The translations under genes and the position numbers were made by a program. From positions 38,873 to 102,872 of the forward strand of contig JAHZGX010000021.1 in the NCBI GenBank assembly GCA_019420585.1: a DNA stretch of 64,000 bases. The letters run 5' to 3'. The stretch is from Prevotellaceae bacterium (lineage in GTDB: Bacteria; Bacteroidota; Bacteroidia; Bacteroidales; Bacteroidaceae). Numbering within the stretch: the first letter of the stretch is position 1; each line of letters begins with the position of its first letter. This document shows, piece after piece, positions 34,311-45,700 of the stretch. The notes under the pieces were generated by a model. It searched no databases, had not been told where the DNA came from, and saw only the letters and a program-made list of their open reading frames with translations.

Positions 34311-35051
34311 CTACATAGCTTCGTTGGCGAGGTCAAACATAGACTGCTCCTTGCGTGTCGGTGCCGCGCCCTGTCCGTTCTTGCCGCCGATTGGTGCTGT
34401 GCCGTCACCTTTCTTGCTCTTGCGAAGTTTCTCCACAACCTTGGCGTTGCGTCCTGCAATCTCGCCCTCTTCGCCTGCGGCCGCTACATCGGCATCGTAG
34501 TTGAGGGCCTTGCTGGCCATGTCAAGAGTTTCGGTGCTGAACTTGCCCATAACGCCGTCACGGACTATGCCGAGGAGGAGTTCAACGAGTTTGTCAATCT
34601 GCTCATCGCTCATGCCGCGCTCGGACTGGAACTGACGGAGAGTTTCAAGAGTGGTGTCCATGTTCTTCTCATACTCTTCGTCCAGTTTCTTGGAGTTGGC
34701 TACGCGCTCGACATAATCCTTGTTGGCTTCGGCAATCTTGTCCTGCATTTCGGGGTCGTCAAGTACGTCCTTGATTTCCACGCCGAAGTTGCGCACAAGA
34801 CCGAGAACCGGGTCAGTGCCGTTGTGCATATCGGTGAGGAACTGCGCACTGCGAGGGTCGGCCGCGAACATATCCGACAGAGATTTCTCCCTGCCGCGAT
34901 ACCCCTCCAACTCTGCCTCGTAATTGTCGTAATCATCGGAAATCTGTCCGTAGATTTCCTCATCGTCCTCGAATTTCTTTTCGGGGTATTTCTTGCGCAG
35001 CCGTTCAAGGTGTTGGTCGCGCCTGCTCTTAACTTCGTTTGTATCAGCCAT
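34311..35051 (-). CDS. scaffolding protein candidate
   Basis: A 246-residue highly charged, almost entirely helical protein (KSRRDQHLERLRKKYPEKKFEDDEEIYGQI, KDYVERVANSKKLDEEYEKNMDTTLETLRQF), with a low-complexity Gly/Lys-rich region near residue 205 and a C-terminal helix (QSMFDLANEAM). These are the usual properties of phage scaffolds. It is the first gene transcribed from promoter P4 and precedes the capsid gene. No protease motif is visible. Confidence 0.65.
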   Translation of the reverse strand: MADTNEVKSRRDQHLERLRKKYPEKKFEDDEEIYGQISDDYDNYEAELEGYRGREKSLSDMFAADPRSAQFLTDMHNGTDPVLGLVRNFGVEIKDVLDDPEMQDKIAEANKDYVERVANSKKLDEEYEKNMDTTLETLRQFQSERGMSDEQIDKLVELLLGIVRDGVMGKFSTETLDMASKALNYDADVAAAGEEGEIAGRNAKVVEKLRKSKKGDGTAPIGGKNGQGAAPTRKEQSMFDLANEAM

Positions 35052-35089
35052 TATTTTGAAAATCTTATGGTTGGGTCATTATCTATGCG

Positions 35090-35129
35090 CAAAAATAAGT
35101 CTATAAATTCGGGTGCGACTTTTAAGTTT
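35090..35129 (-). promoter_or_regulatory. late-type promoter P4 (minus) for capsid operon
   Basis: On the minus strand AAACTTAAAA (35129-35120), 22-nt spacer, TATTTTTG (35097-35090), then CGC. CACGTCAC lies just upstream of the decamer. The scaffold start codon is 39 nt beyond the box. Confidence 0.74.
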
Positions 35130-35145
35130 TGTGACGTGAATTGGT

Positions 35146-35153
35146 TAACTTTG
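35146..35153 (+). promoter_or_regulatory. -7 box for terminase genes (plus), tentative
   Basis: TAACTTTG followed by CATAGG, 35 nt ahead of the small-terminase candidate. The late-family decamer is not present 22 nt upstream, so this divergent promoter, if real, belongs to a different class from P4. Confidence 0.4.
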
Positions 35154-35188
35154 CATAGGAACTACCAATCAACATCGTAATGGAATAG

Positions 35189-35647
35189 ATGGCAAAACAT
35201 TTCGGCTCTATAATGGATTTCACAAGCCAGCGCAATGATGACCTCATGCGTGCGTATCGTGAGCAACTCGCCTTGGCGAATTACATTATCATGCCCGAAA
35301 TTTTTGAGAAGGTGGCTGAATCACCTGCAAGACGCTTTTGGGTTTCCGAAGAGCGGGCCGCCGTGGAGGTGGCGCGTATGTTGGTTGGCAAGCCGTTTTC
35401 GCGTATGCGTCAGAACAAACGTGAGATGTTTGAAGAGATATTCCGCAGGTACTTGGCTCTCCGCGATTTGCACCCCGATAAATCACTCTTTGAACTGGTG
35501 TCAAGGGTTGTCCATCAGCCTGCACCGAAATTCTATCTTACACCTCGCACAGTAGGAGAATTCATATACCGCATTAAGAATGGTTGGTATGACAAGCAGT
35601 TTGACCGATATAGACAAGATATTGACGGAGAACGACCGCAGGAATGA
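35189..35647 (+). CDS. small-terminase candidate, 152 residues
   Basis: A basic helical protein (FTSQRNDDLMRAYREQLALANYIIMPEIFEKVAESPARRFWVSEERAAVEVARML, then NKREMFEEIFRRYLALRD and TPRTVGEFIYRIKNGWYDKQFDRYRQDI). It is immediately upstream of, and overlaps, the large-terminase gene, the usual place of terS. The first half could hold a helix-turn-helix for packaging-site binding. A second candidate lies at 61227-61631. Assignment is from position and size. Confidence 0.5.
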   Translation: MAKHFGSIMDFTSQRNDDLMRAYREQLALANYIIMPEIFEKVAESPARRFWVSEERAAVEVARMLVGKPFSRMRQNKREMFEEIFRRYLALRDLHPDKSLFELVSRVVHQPAPKFYLTPRTVGEFIYRIKNGWYDKQFDRYRQDIDGERPQE

Positions 35648-37700
35648 GGAGATGTATGCGGCTTTCGACCCGATTACTGGAGAGGGGTCTATTGGAGAAA
35701 GAGTTGAGGTCTCTATCTCCGACTTTGTCATGCCGGTCCAGTGGTTGCCTGTTGAGATGATGAGTATCCCTTTTGTCAGCAAACTTGTTGAGGCAGGCTC
35801 TATCGACCGCTTCCTCTCCGATGTTCTCCACGTTGAGCCGAACGACACCGACCATGACAAGGTATCCGAGAAATTTATACGTCTGCGCTATCGACACGAT
35901 TTCCCATTTTGGGCCGCTACCCTTGTGTGGATTCACAACAAGGATGCAGGTTCGGACGTGTTGTTCCGGCTACGCTATCCCCAACGCATACTGGTGTCGC
36001 GCTTTGAAGAGAAACGCAAGGCAGGCTTGCCTATCCGTCTTATCCTGCTGAAAGCACGTCAGTGGGGCGGCTCCACTACGACCCAGTTGTATATGGCATG
36101 GTTGCAGTTCTTCCACAAGCGAGGACTGAACTCCCTTATCATCGCACATCAAGGCACGGCATCCGATGAAATCAAGGATATGTTCGACACGATGATTAAG
36201 GAGTACCCGATTGAATTGCTCTACGACATGGGCGCGTCATACGACCGCAATGCCCCAAAGATGGTAGGTGTCGGTAAGTCCGGCTCAACATCGCGCGTGC
36301 CACAGCGCAACTGCAAGATTAAGATTGGTACTGCCGAACGTCCTGACGGTTGCCGTGGCGGTGCTTATTCGCTCGTCCATCTCTCCGAGGTCGGGATATG
36401 GAAAAAGACTGACGGCAAATCTCCCGAAGATATAGTGCGCTCTGCCTGTTCGGGTATTCTCCTGCGTCCGCTCACAATGATTGTGATGGAATCAACTGCA
36501 AATGGTACTGGCAATTTCTTCCACACCGAATATTCTGCGGCCGTTGACCCTAACACTCCATCCCAGTTTGAGGCATTGTTCATAGCGTGGTTTCAGATCG
36601 AGCAATATTCTCTGCCGTTTGAGAGTGGCGAGGAGTTGCGCGAATTTGCAAAGTGGCTCTATGATAACCGGGAAAACGACAATGTGCTGTCATCGCGTGA
36701 AGAGTGCGGAAAGTATCTTTGGTGGCTGTGGGAAAAGGGTGCGTCACTGGAAGCAATCAACTGGTACATCAAGGAGCGTAGCGGTAAGAACGACCACGGC
36801 ATCATGGCTTCCGAGTTCCCCTCGGATGATGTAGAGGCTTTCGTTCATTCCGGCACAATGGTATTCGACAAATATCAAGTCGAAGAATTTGAAAACGCCT
36901 GCCGTCCTCCGCGCTACATCGGCGATGTATATGCGGATAGTGACGAGGGCGAAAAGGCTCTTGAGAACCTGCGCTTCCATGAGGATAGGCAGGGGCAGTT
37001 CTGCATTTGGGTAAAGCCCGAAGATGATGACGAGGTGGAGATAACAGACCGATACCTTACGGTCGTTGACGTGGGCGGTCGCTCGGCAAAAGCCGACTGG
37101 TCTGTAATTCTTGTTATTGACCGCCTGAACATGATAGAGGGTGGTCGCCCGGCTGTTGTCGCCCAGTGGTACGGACATTGCGACATTGACCGCCTCGCGT
37201 GGAAAGCTGCGCAGGTGGCGGCTTACTACAATGAATCGCTCCTTGTCATTGAGAGCAACACACTGGAAACACATGACCGCGAAAGGCAGGTTGAGGGTGG
37301 CGACCAGTCGCAATATATCCTCAATCAGATTTCAACTATCTATCCCAACCTTTATGCACGCCGTCAGTCCGAGGACGAGATTAGGCAGGGTGTTCCGCGC
37401 AAATATGGCTTCCACACCAACATTGCCACAAAGCCGATGATTATATCAACGCTCGTCAAGGTCATACGCGAACACCTCTACACGGAACGCGACAAGCGGT
37501 GTCTTGATGAATATCTAACCTATGAGCGTAAGCAGAACGGCGCGTATGGGGCTATCATCGGCAAACATGATGACTTGCTCATGACACGCGCCATCGGTAT
37601 GCACATCTGCTTCTATGAAATGGATATGCCTCGGATTATTCCCAAGCAGCACGGACCGGCGAAAAAAAGAAAAGGCCCCGTTTCCGAGGCCGTTTTCTGA
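35580..37700 (+). CDS. large terminase subunit
   Basis: A 706-residue packaging ATPase-nuclease. Start is uncertain (ATG 35580 or 35589), both inside the upstream gene. The variant Walker A is ILLKARQWGGSTTTQL near residue 155, then LIIAHQGTASDEIKDMFD. MIVMESTANGTGNFFHTEYS near residue 305 fits the motif III/coupling region. The nuclease domain starts with RYLTVVDVGGRSAKADWSVILVIDR near residue 485, giving the first acidic metal ligand, and GAIIGKHDDLLMTRAIGMH near the end supplies others. It cuts and pumps phage DNA through the portal. It is transcribed opposite to the portal, with a shared terminator between. Confidence 0.88.
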   Translation: MVGMTSSLTDIDKILTENDRRNEEMYAAFDPITGEGSIGERVEVSISDFVMPVQWLPVEMMSIPFVSKLVEAGSIDRFLSDVLHVEPNDTDHDKVSEKFIRLRYRHDFPFWAATLVWIHNKDAGSDVLFRLRYPQRILVSRFEEKRKAGLPIRLILLKARQWGGSTTTQLYMAWLQFFHKRGLNSLIIAHQGTASDEIKDMFDTMIKEYPIELLYDMGASYDRNAPKMVGVGKSGSTSRVPQRNCKIKIGTAERPDGCRGGAYSLVHLSEVGIWKKTDGKSPEDIVRSACSGILLRPLTMIVMESTANGTGNFFHTEYSAAVDPNTPSQFEALFIAWFQIEQYSLPFESGEELREFAKWLYDNRENDNVLSSREECGKYLWWLWEKGASLEAINWYIKERSGKNDHGIMASEFPSDDVEAFVHSGTMVFDKYQVEEFENACRPPRYIGDVYADSDEGEKALENLRFHEDRQGQFCIWVKPEDDDEVEITDRYLTVVDVGGRSAKADWSVILVIDRLNMIEGGRPAVVAQWYGHCDIDRLAWKAAQVAAYYNESLLVIESNTLETHDRERQVEGGDQSQYILNQISTIYPNLYARRQSEDEIRQGVPRKYGFHTNIATKPMIISTLVKVIREHLYTERDKRCLDEYLTYERKQNGAYGAIIGKHDDLLMTRAIGMHICFYEMDMPRIIPKQHGPAKKRKGPVSEAVF
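37670..37696. terminator. terminator inside the 3' end of the terminase gene
   Basis: GGCCCCG/CGAGGCC stem with a TTTC loop, formed within the last codons of the terminase gene. On the minus strand it is followed by a long T-rich tract, a strong terminator for the portal transcript. The plus-strand side has GTTTTCTG, so it may also end terminase mRNA. Confidence 0.72.
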
Positions 37701-37717
37701 TTGGTGTACTGGGGTCG

Positions 37718-39670
37718 TTATGCCGCAAGCATACGTTGTGCCTGCTGTACGGCTTGCATATTCGCGCCCTGCTGTGCCTGCTGTGCCAGTTCGGGCGAAA
37801 TCCCTTCGGGCATCTGGCCCTGCTCCAGTTGTTCGCGTTGGCTCTTGATGCTCTGCAACAATCCGTCCGCAAATGGGAAGTCACCGTGTTCAAGCAACTG
37901 CTCTACGGAGATTGCCTTCGCTTTCCACAACTCCATCAGCATATCGTTCACGATTGCGCGGTATGCAGGCGTTGACGTGCTTTCTACAATAGACAGGTCA
38001 AACTCAACGTCACGGATTTTACGTGGGTCATACTCAACGATAGCCGAGTTCTTGCCTGCGATGTTGAACACTCTCGGAGTATCGTAGTATTGCTGAATGT
38101 TCTTGACATCCTTTGTCGCGCCATCTCTGATGAACGAAGAGAACGTATCGAGCAGGTCAAGCAACGAGGTTGTTGCGTTCTGCGCCTGCTGATTGTAGAG
38201 GCTTGCCGACATTCCCGAATAGCCGGGCTTTCCCTGCAATGCGCCGTTCACGCCCGATATGTCCTCAAAGAATTTTAACTGCATATTCAGCAACTCGGTT
38301 ATGCCTATCTGCGTGCAGTTGTTGGCAACCTGCTGTGGCAGGGCTGTACCTGCCTTTGGCTGTCTTATCATTATCACGCCGTTGAACCGCGCCCACTCGT
38401 CTGCAATATCTTCTATTGTCATTCCTTTGGGCAGGCAGTCCTCCGGGAAGAGAAGCACACCCTTTGCACTCGCACGCATAATCCAGTCGTACATCGTGAT
38501 GAGGCGGTTGGTGTAACGCTGTTGGTCGATCACGTTGCTGACGAAAGAATGAATCTCGCCGTCAATGAACGGATAAGCCTTGAAAACGTATGGGTGGCTC
38601 TTGTGTTCATAGGGTGTTTCTCCCTCTTCCAGTATGTCGCCGAAAGGAGTGAGCAGATAATAATACCAGTAGGAATCCATGAACCATTCGCACTGAATCA
38701 GCGGAACATCACTCTCGTCCATGCCCAGTTCCTGCGCCTCGCGCTTTCGCTCTCGGTTCACACTGCCGACAAATTCCTCATAGTCCTCCAGTTCGATTTT
38801 GAACACATCGCCGTTGTTGACATCGTGACAGCGGTAGCGAGGTTTGCTCTCCTTGCGCCACACCTCAATCACACGGCATCGGGTAATGTCGCGTGGAACG
38901 AGGAAATCATAGTATCCCTGCAACGGATGACCGAAAGATTCAAATGCCGCGCCCAATACATTCTTGTCACGGGCATCTTTGTATATGTCCGCAAGACGTT
39001 TGTAGTCTGCCGGATTATGCGCGAACCGCTCACACAATTCTTCAAACGATACGTCATGAACTTCTCCGAGGCAGGACACGTCCCAACCTCGGAAGTCGCG
39101 CATATTGTTATCTATAAAGAAATTGTTAGGCTGAACATAGTCCGTCCAACAATCCAGTTTATCATTGCGCCAGCCATACCACTTGCGCTGTACCACAAAG
39201 CCGGAGATTAAGAACTCTTCCATGCATCGGGCGTTAATCTCGGTCATGCGGTTGAGCTGCATATTGCATTGCAGGACGGTTGACATAGTTTCGCCGTATT
39301 TCTGCTCGTCACGGTCACGCGCCGTGCAGGTCGGCTCTTTGGCCTGACTGCGGTACACGCCCAGTACAGCCTGCACCATTCGCCGGATAAGGTTGTTCTT
39401 CAGTGCGACATTGCCCTGCGACTTGATGTAGTCCTCTTCCCTCATCATCTTGCCGTCAACGCATATCAAGTCATCCCACTGCCTGCCGTAGGTATAATTC
39501 TTGTTGCGCTCTCGGTCTTGACGGAATGTTTCCATCGCCTGCCAATACTGCTGTGCCTGCCAAAGAACATCATAGGCGCGGGTATGTCCCAGGCTCTTGC
39601 TGTGCGCCACGTTGTCCATTTCATTCTTGGGCATCACGCGGCTTGCTTTATGTAATTTCTTCTTTGCCAT
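37718..39670 (-). CDS. portal protein, P22-like
   Basis: A 650-residue protein from ATG 39670; the frame upstream of this is open but lies inside the promoter. Features of podoviral portals: GNVALKNNLIRRMVQAVLGVYRSQ near residue 86, YGWRNDKLDCWTDYVQPNNFFIDN, VIEVWRKESKPRYRC, then QQRYTNRLITMYDWIMRASAKGVLLFPEDCLP and LNMQLKFFEDISGVNGALQGKPGYSGMSASLYNQQAQNATTSLLDLLDTF in the C-terminal half. The C terminus is Gln/Ala-rich, as in portals with a barrel. It forms the dodecameric DNA gate. Promoter P5 lies directly upstream. Confidence 0.85.
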   Translation of the reverse strand: MAKKKLHKASRVMPKNEMDNVAHSKSLGHTRAYDVLWQAQQYWQAMETFRQDRERNKNYTYGRQWDDLICVDGKMMREEDYIKSQGNVALKNNLIRRMVQAVLGVYRSQAKEPTCTARDRDEQKYGETMSTVLQCNMQLNRMTEINARCMEEFLISGFVVQRKWYGWRNDKLDCWTDYVQPNNFFIDNNMRDFRGWDVSCLGEVHDVSFEELCERFAHNPADYKRLADIYKDARDKNVLGAAFESFGHPLQGYYDFLVPRDITRCRVIEVWRKESKPRYRCHDVNNGDVFKIELEDYEEFVGSVNRERKREAQELGMDESDVPLIQCEWFMDSYWYYYLLTPFGDILEEGETPYEHKSHPYVFKAYPFIDGEIHSFVSNVIDQQRYTNRLITMYDWIMRASAKGVLLFPEDCLPKGMTIEDIADEWARFNGVIMIRQPKAGTALPQQVANNCTQIGITELLNMQLKFFEDISGVNGALQGKPGYSGMSASLYNQQAQNATTSLLDLLDTFSSFIRDGATKDVKNIQQYYDTPRVFNIAGKNSAIVEYDPRKIRDVEFDLSIVESTSTPAYRAIVNDMLMELWKAKAISVEQLLEHGDFPFADGLLQSIKSQREQLEQGQMPEGISPELAQQAQQGANMQAVQQAQRMLAA

Positions 39671-39684
39671 TGTCGGTTGGTATG

Positions 39685-39724
39685 TTGTGGACGATGCAAA
39701 GGTAATACCTCGCATCGTCCACAA
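39685..39724 (-). repeat. 13-bp inverted repeat between giant gene and portal gene
   Basis: TTGTGGACGATGC at 39685-39697 and its exact complement at 39712-39724, with a 14-nt loop. The loop itself contains AGGTAATACCT, nearly a palindrome. It has no following T tract, so it is more likely an RNA-stability element or an attenuator than a simple terminator. Confidence 0.7.
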
Positions 39725-39736
39725 TCATTTAACTAT
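39697..39736 (-). promoter_or_regulatory. late-type promoter P5 (minus) for portal
   Basis: On the minus strand ATAGTTAAAT (39736-39727), a 22-nt spacer, and TACCTTTG (39704-39697), then CATC. The decamer differs from AAAGTTAAAG at two positions, the weakest match in the family. It overlaps the stop codon of the giant gene. A 13-bp inverted repeat covers the spacer and box. Confidence 0.58.
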
Positions 39737-42700
39737 TGTTGCGCATGCTCTTGCGCGAATTGTTCTCTAAGCCGGTTCATCTGCAACGAATCGGGTGCGA
39801 CTTTCATAAGGGAGACTGCCTCGCGTTTAAGTCTGCGCATCTCCTCTTCATATATAGTTCTTTCCTCATCGGTGATTTCCGGGTCTTTGATGGTCCTGTT
39901 CAACCAGTTGTAGTCCGCTATATACTCGTCCATCACATCATGTCTTGCTCCGTCACGCGAATGTTTCAGAGCATCAAGGAATATTCGGTATTTGTCCGAC
40001 CCTCGTTCCGCCTCGTCCTCGTACTTGCGCAGTAGCGTATGGGTGCGTTTGTAATCTTCAAGATACTGGAAGAAATCTGAATTGATTTTTTTCTCAGCGG
40101 TTCGTTCATCTCCCATCTTGACAAGCCTGTTTACAAGCAGGATGCTGCTCGGGTCGTAATCCCGCTCTCCGAGCATCGTCTCCCCGGTCTTGACCATCTT
40201 GTTAATGACGTTTGAATAGCCGCCGAAATACCCGTTGAGAAGATATTCCAGTTGCGAGGGATTGAAATTCGCCCATCCGGCCTTATAGTCATTGCCTCCG
40301 CTTGCCTCGTTTGCCCATTTGGAAAGGTAAACAAGTTGACTGTTGGTTCGCGGATATGCCTTTGTCCATTCGGGCATATCCTTGTTGAACGGTGTGTCCT
40401 TGTAGAGGGGCAGTCCGGTCCATGACGTATTTGTCGCGGATTCCACTATCGGTTTGAACGCGCTCGGTACGAATGCGTGCAGTCCTCCGCCTCCTTCCAT
40501 AAAGTCAAGGGGAAGAAGTTGCGAGAGTTGGGATGCTGTCTCTTTAGCCAGTTCTGCATCGGAATACTCCTCCCTCCCGGATGTCACACTGTAGGCGAGT
40601 TCACCAAGACCATACAGCGCACGGTATTCAACAGGCAGTGGAATTGTCACCCATTGTTCACCGGTGCGGAACATCAGATTCGAGCGGCGCGTATATTTCG
40701 GCATATTGTAGTAGCCGTTCTTGTCTTCGTCATCGCCGTCATCCATCAGTGCCGCCATGACATAACCCAACAGCAAAAGGGCTGTTGTGACTGTCATAGC
40801 CTTGACGGGATTCTTTTTGAATGCTTTGCCATAGTTTGCAGTTCCCTGCACTGCCGCGTTCCAGAACACATAGAAACTCCTGCCGAGACCCGAAGTGAAC
40901 CCCGCTGTTTTCCCGGCCGCCGTCTGTCCTGTCGCGTCCATGAACTTGCTCCCTGCTCCTTTCTTGTTGAAATTGACTGAGATTTCTTTGGCATCGTATG
41001 CCGAACGCTGCACATCCCTGCCTATCTCTCGCGATGTGACAAAGGCTGCGAATCGCGCGCTGTTCTCAACCCCTCGGTTAATCTGATCGAGTTTATTGCC
41101 GACAAGGCTGAGGATGCTCATCGGATTGAGCGTGCCTCTGCGTGCCTCTTTCATTATATTCGCCACGAGTTTCTTCTCCTGTTCAAGGTCTCTTTGCATC
41201 GTATAGCCTGTCTCGCCACCCCAGTGCATGAACTCATAGAACATTCTGTGGATTGGATTATGCATGTTGAGGCTATTGGCTTCGTAAAGGCGCAGGAGCC
41301 TTACCATGCGTATGGGATTGACCTTGGCATGGTTCTTATGGAATTTCATGGCGTAGCCTTGATTCTCTTTCACATGAACCATTGTGTTTGAATATATCAG
41401 GTCGCGGATAAAGTTCGACACAACAAAGTCCGGGTTGCGTGTGGTGTAGAACTGGCTTAACTGTCGGTTGACGGCGGAGGCTATATTGAATACTTTTCCA
41501 ACAGCCCCGTTGAGGTCGTTGTCGGGATTTGTGAGGCCGTTTACGGCCTGTGCCGCTCTCGGATTGCCGTTGATGGTGATGACGAAACTTTCACCGTTCC
41601 GCTTCACTACCACTTGATGCTCTTTGATATTGCCGTCCACAATTCGGTATGGGATTCCTATGGCATCTCGTCCTCGCTTATATTTGTCCGGCTCAGACTG
41701 TGACAACGATTCCATGCGCTCTTCGAACTCCATCACCGCTTTGTCTATCTCGCTGGGTGTCATGCTTTCGTCTATGTCGGCAAAGACAGGCTTCCAAATG
41801 TCCGTTGTTTCGTCATGGACAAGCCAAAGCCTGTTCACGCTCGCAAGGTCGCTCGGATGATTCTGGACGTATGTGAGAAATTTCTGCTTCATGACGTTGC
41901 GGTTTCCCTGTATGATGCTGTTCTGCGCCATATATGCTATCGTGGCCAGAGGGTCGTCCGCTTTCGACTTGCGTCCTTCCGCTTTCTTTATCGGACTGCT
42001 GAACGCTCCCTCTTTGCTTGTCAGATAGCCATACACGTCATCGCTTGTCTTCTCATCAAATCCTCGCAATGGGATATAGTAGTCGTACATGTCCCGAATC
42101 TTCTCATATTGCTCCTTGCCCAGCAGACCGCAGTCATAGACTTTCTTCAATGACGCTTTGGTTGCCGTGTTTACCGCGTTCCATAGTCCCGCTATGTCTG
42201 CTGAATGTGCCCCCTCATAGTCACTCACAATCTGTTGAGCCGCCACTTCTGCGTCTTGCCAGTCCGCCTCTCCCGTCAGTCCGCAAAGACCGGCGAAGTC
42301 GCGTTCAGACTCTTCTCCATTGGCGATGGCTTCATTACGCATATAGGCATTACGCTCCAGACCATGCTTGGCCATCATATAGTCTGTCAATGCTAACCGA
42401 CCTTTTTTGTCAGCCGACATCCTGGCCGCTATGTCAAGCAGTGGTCGCATGATGCGGTGTTCATACTCGTCCATTTCCGCATGACTCTTGCTGCTCATGA
42501 GGTTCTCCGCTATGTACGCGTTCTCAAAACTTGACACATCCTCGATCTCGCGTCTCGCGCCTTGACTCTCCACGGCTTTGTAAAACTCCATAAGTCCACG
42601 CATGGAATCCTGCATTGCCTCAGTGGCCTGATACATGCTTGTCTGTATCCGCTTCTCATACATGGCGCGTGCCATCACGGGATTCCGCTCCACATAGTCA

Positions 42701-45700
42701 GCCCCGTCTCGGAATTTCACATCTTCATCTCCGTCAAATGTCGGATTCTCGAAAGTTTTTATTACCTTTGCAACATCTTCCAAGTCAAGATAGGCAACGT
42801 CAGCGAGAATCGTTCGCTGTTTGTCAATCAGGGCTTGGATTTTTTGTTTGTCAGCATACAGCAACTTTCCCTGTGATATCCAGTTCAGCCACTCCGCATT
42901 GTTCTTGGGGAATACATTCCTTACGCTGTTTATCTCCAGTGCTTTGCCATTGACTATTGGATTCAGAGAAAGTCCGACAATAAATTGCTTGCCGTTGCTT
43001 TCAATACCGACAATGATGTTCTGCATCTTGCCCTTGTTCCCATATGCGAATACGGCCATCGGAGTTTGCAGTTCCTTTACAAGATTCCTTATCTCGGCCA
43101 AGTCAAAATCATGTCCGTACTCTGTTGCCTTGACGCGCAGTCTTGTGGCTGACATCTGAATTGGAAGATTGGGTACCCCTGTTGAACGCAGAATCATTCC
43201 GGGATTTCCTAACCGGTAGATATGCCCATTAGGCAGGGTCCCGTCAATCTGCTGTTGCAACTCCCGGTTGAAACGATTGTTTGCGTCTTCCACCTTGGCA
43301 AAGTCACTCAACATCACGTCATCCCAACCGGTCCGTCTGCGCATTACAACGTCCTCTGCATCGGCAAAGACACCTTTCTTGCGCAGGTTCTTCCATGACT
43401 TGTAGAGGATGTAGGAAAGGTCTTTATCGTTGAGGCGTATGCTCTTGGCGATTTTCAGACCTTGCAGGAACTTGTCAAGGAAAGCCTGCACTTTCGCTTT
43501 GATTTTGCCCCAAAGCGTCAGTTCGTCACGGCTCATCTTCTCAAAGCCCTCGCTTCCGATTCGGCCGCCGAGGTCTGACATATATTCCTCGGTGGCTTCC
43601 TTGCGGAAATCCTCGCGCTTCTTCTCGGCTTCCACACGCGCCTCTGCCATGTCGGTGTAGTAGTTGGCGTTCACATCTTCCCCGGCACGCTCATGGGCCT
43701 GTGCCTTGCGAGTGCGCAGGCGGTCGGCTTCCTCGCTAACCATTCTGTCGGTCATCTTGTCAATGACTGTGCGGATAGGGTTTGAAGCGTGGTCGTAAAT
43801 CTCGCCGAGGAATTCATCGAAGCGTTCCTCACCAACGAGCGCACGCAGACCCTTGTGTCCTGCAACCTCATGGACTACGGTGTTATCAATATCTGCAACA
43901 TTGATATTATTAGGAAGTGCAACAACAATTTCATTGTCAGTTGCGCTCCACCAACCTTTGGCATTCCGCTTTCTCCGCAAAGGAATCGCATTTAATTCCT
44001 GCTGGCTTTGGATAATACGGATTGGCGTGTGCAGTTTATTTGATAAATCTTTAATACGTTTTACCATTGCGATGGGGTCTGTATCTGATAATGAAAAATA
44101 TTCAAAGTCTTCATCTTCACGATACTTGTTGCCGTCCCCGGTAGATTCCGATTTAGAATCCTCGTCCTCATCATCTTCGGATGTAAACGTAATGTCCGTT
44201 GTATCCTCAATGTTGGCATCCATCTCGGCATACTTGGCTTCTTTCTCTTTGAGTTCCTCCTGCATGGCAAGAGTGTACTCTTCAAGTTTCTGCTCCAGTT
44301 CCTTGATACGCTCCCCATGTTCAAAGGGTTTGCCCTTATCTTTCAGCAGGGTTGCGAGGTCGGTTTCATTACGTTCTTTTGCGTTCACCCATGCCTCACG
44401 ATTGGAACGCTCTTCCTTGCCGCTTGTCACGTTATCAACAAGTTCGTTGATAATGCGCTTCAACGGTATGTCGCCGTAAGAACGCTTATAATCTATGTCA
44501 TGGGAAACAACATCGTGCTGGACTTGCACATCGAACGCCAACGTACCCTGACCGCCATACCCGGCAATCTGACTGACACGAGTAGTCATTGTGAAATGGA
44601 CGTTGCCGATGTCAAATGTCAGAGTGGAGGTTATGGGTTCGTTTTGCTGAACACTCTGCTTCTTTGCCGCCATAGACTTGTTGTGAGCCTCAAAGACTTT
44701 CTGCATATCATCGCGGCTCTCGTAGGTCTTGCCGTTGATTGTGATAGTCGTTGGGTTGTTTTCAAGTAAGGCGAGAATTTCATCACTGCGTGCAATATCG
44801 TTGCCAAACTTTTCAATCAGTTCACGAAGTCTTGGCTCGGCTCGGTGGATATACATCTGATGCTGTCGGTGCTGGTCTTGCTTTGCCTGCAACTTGCGCA
44901 ACTCTTTCTCTGTTTGGTTCTGAAGCATGGCATACTGACTGCCCGACAACTCTGCGGTGATGTTGCCGAACTCATCCCCCTCTTCTTCCAGTATTCGGTT
45001 CTCAAGGTTGTTGGCAAGCAAATCCTTGGAGTGCATGATAGCGTCTGCAATAGCACCTTTGGTTTTCAGTCGCTGATATGCCGTTACATCAAGGCTGTCC
45101 TCAACGCCGAAGCGGATAACCCTTACTGGAATACCCATTTCTTTGTGCATATTGCCTTGACGCAATAGCCTGCCCATTCTCTGCCAGTAGTCCATAGGAC
45201 GGTTAGGCGCGTCAATGTGCATTAACGTGTGAAGACGCTCCTGTATGTTCACGCCTACACCAAGTCGCTGTGTTGTGCCGAGTATCACTCGGATTTCTCC
45301 AGCGTTTACCTTTGCAAAGATTTTCTCTTTGGCTTTGTCGGTCATGCCGTCACGCATGATTACAACCTGCTCGGCTGGTACACCCTGCGCAATCAGTTTG
45401 GTGCGGATGTCATCGAATAGGTTGAACTCGACAGCCCCGGTTTCCTTATTCTTGCGCTGATAGTTGTCAGCGAAGATTGCAACAGTACCATTGTATGCCT
45501 TGCTGTCCTCTAACGAGCGGAGAGTCTGACGCACGGCTTCATTGGTCTTGCTGTGTGGGTCATCGGGGGCGTTAGCCATGACAAGACGAGCGTCAATGGC
45601 GGCCGCCTTGGCTATGCCATACATAACGAGCGGAATGTGACTGTTTTCTTTTTTCTCCTGCCCGCTCATCTCATCGTAGGCTTTGAGTTGCGCCCTAACG

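Noticed and set aside
35114..35153. Terminase promoter as a ninth late-family member
   Set aside because: The -7 box TAACTTTG is present, but the ten bases 22 nt upstream do not match the decamer.
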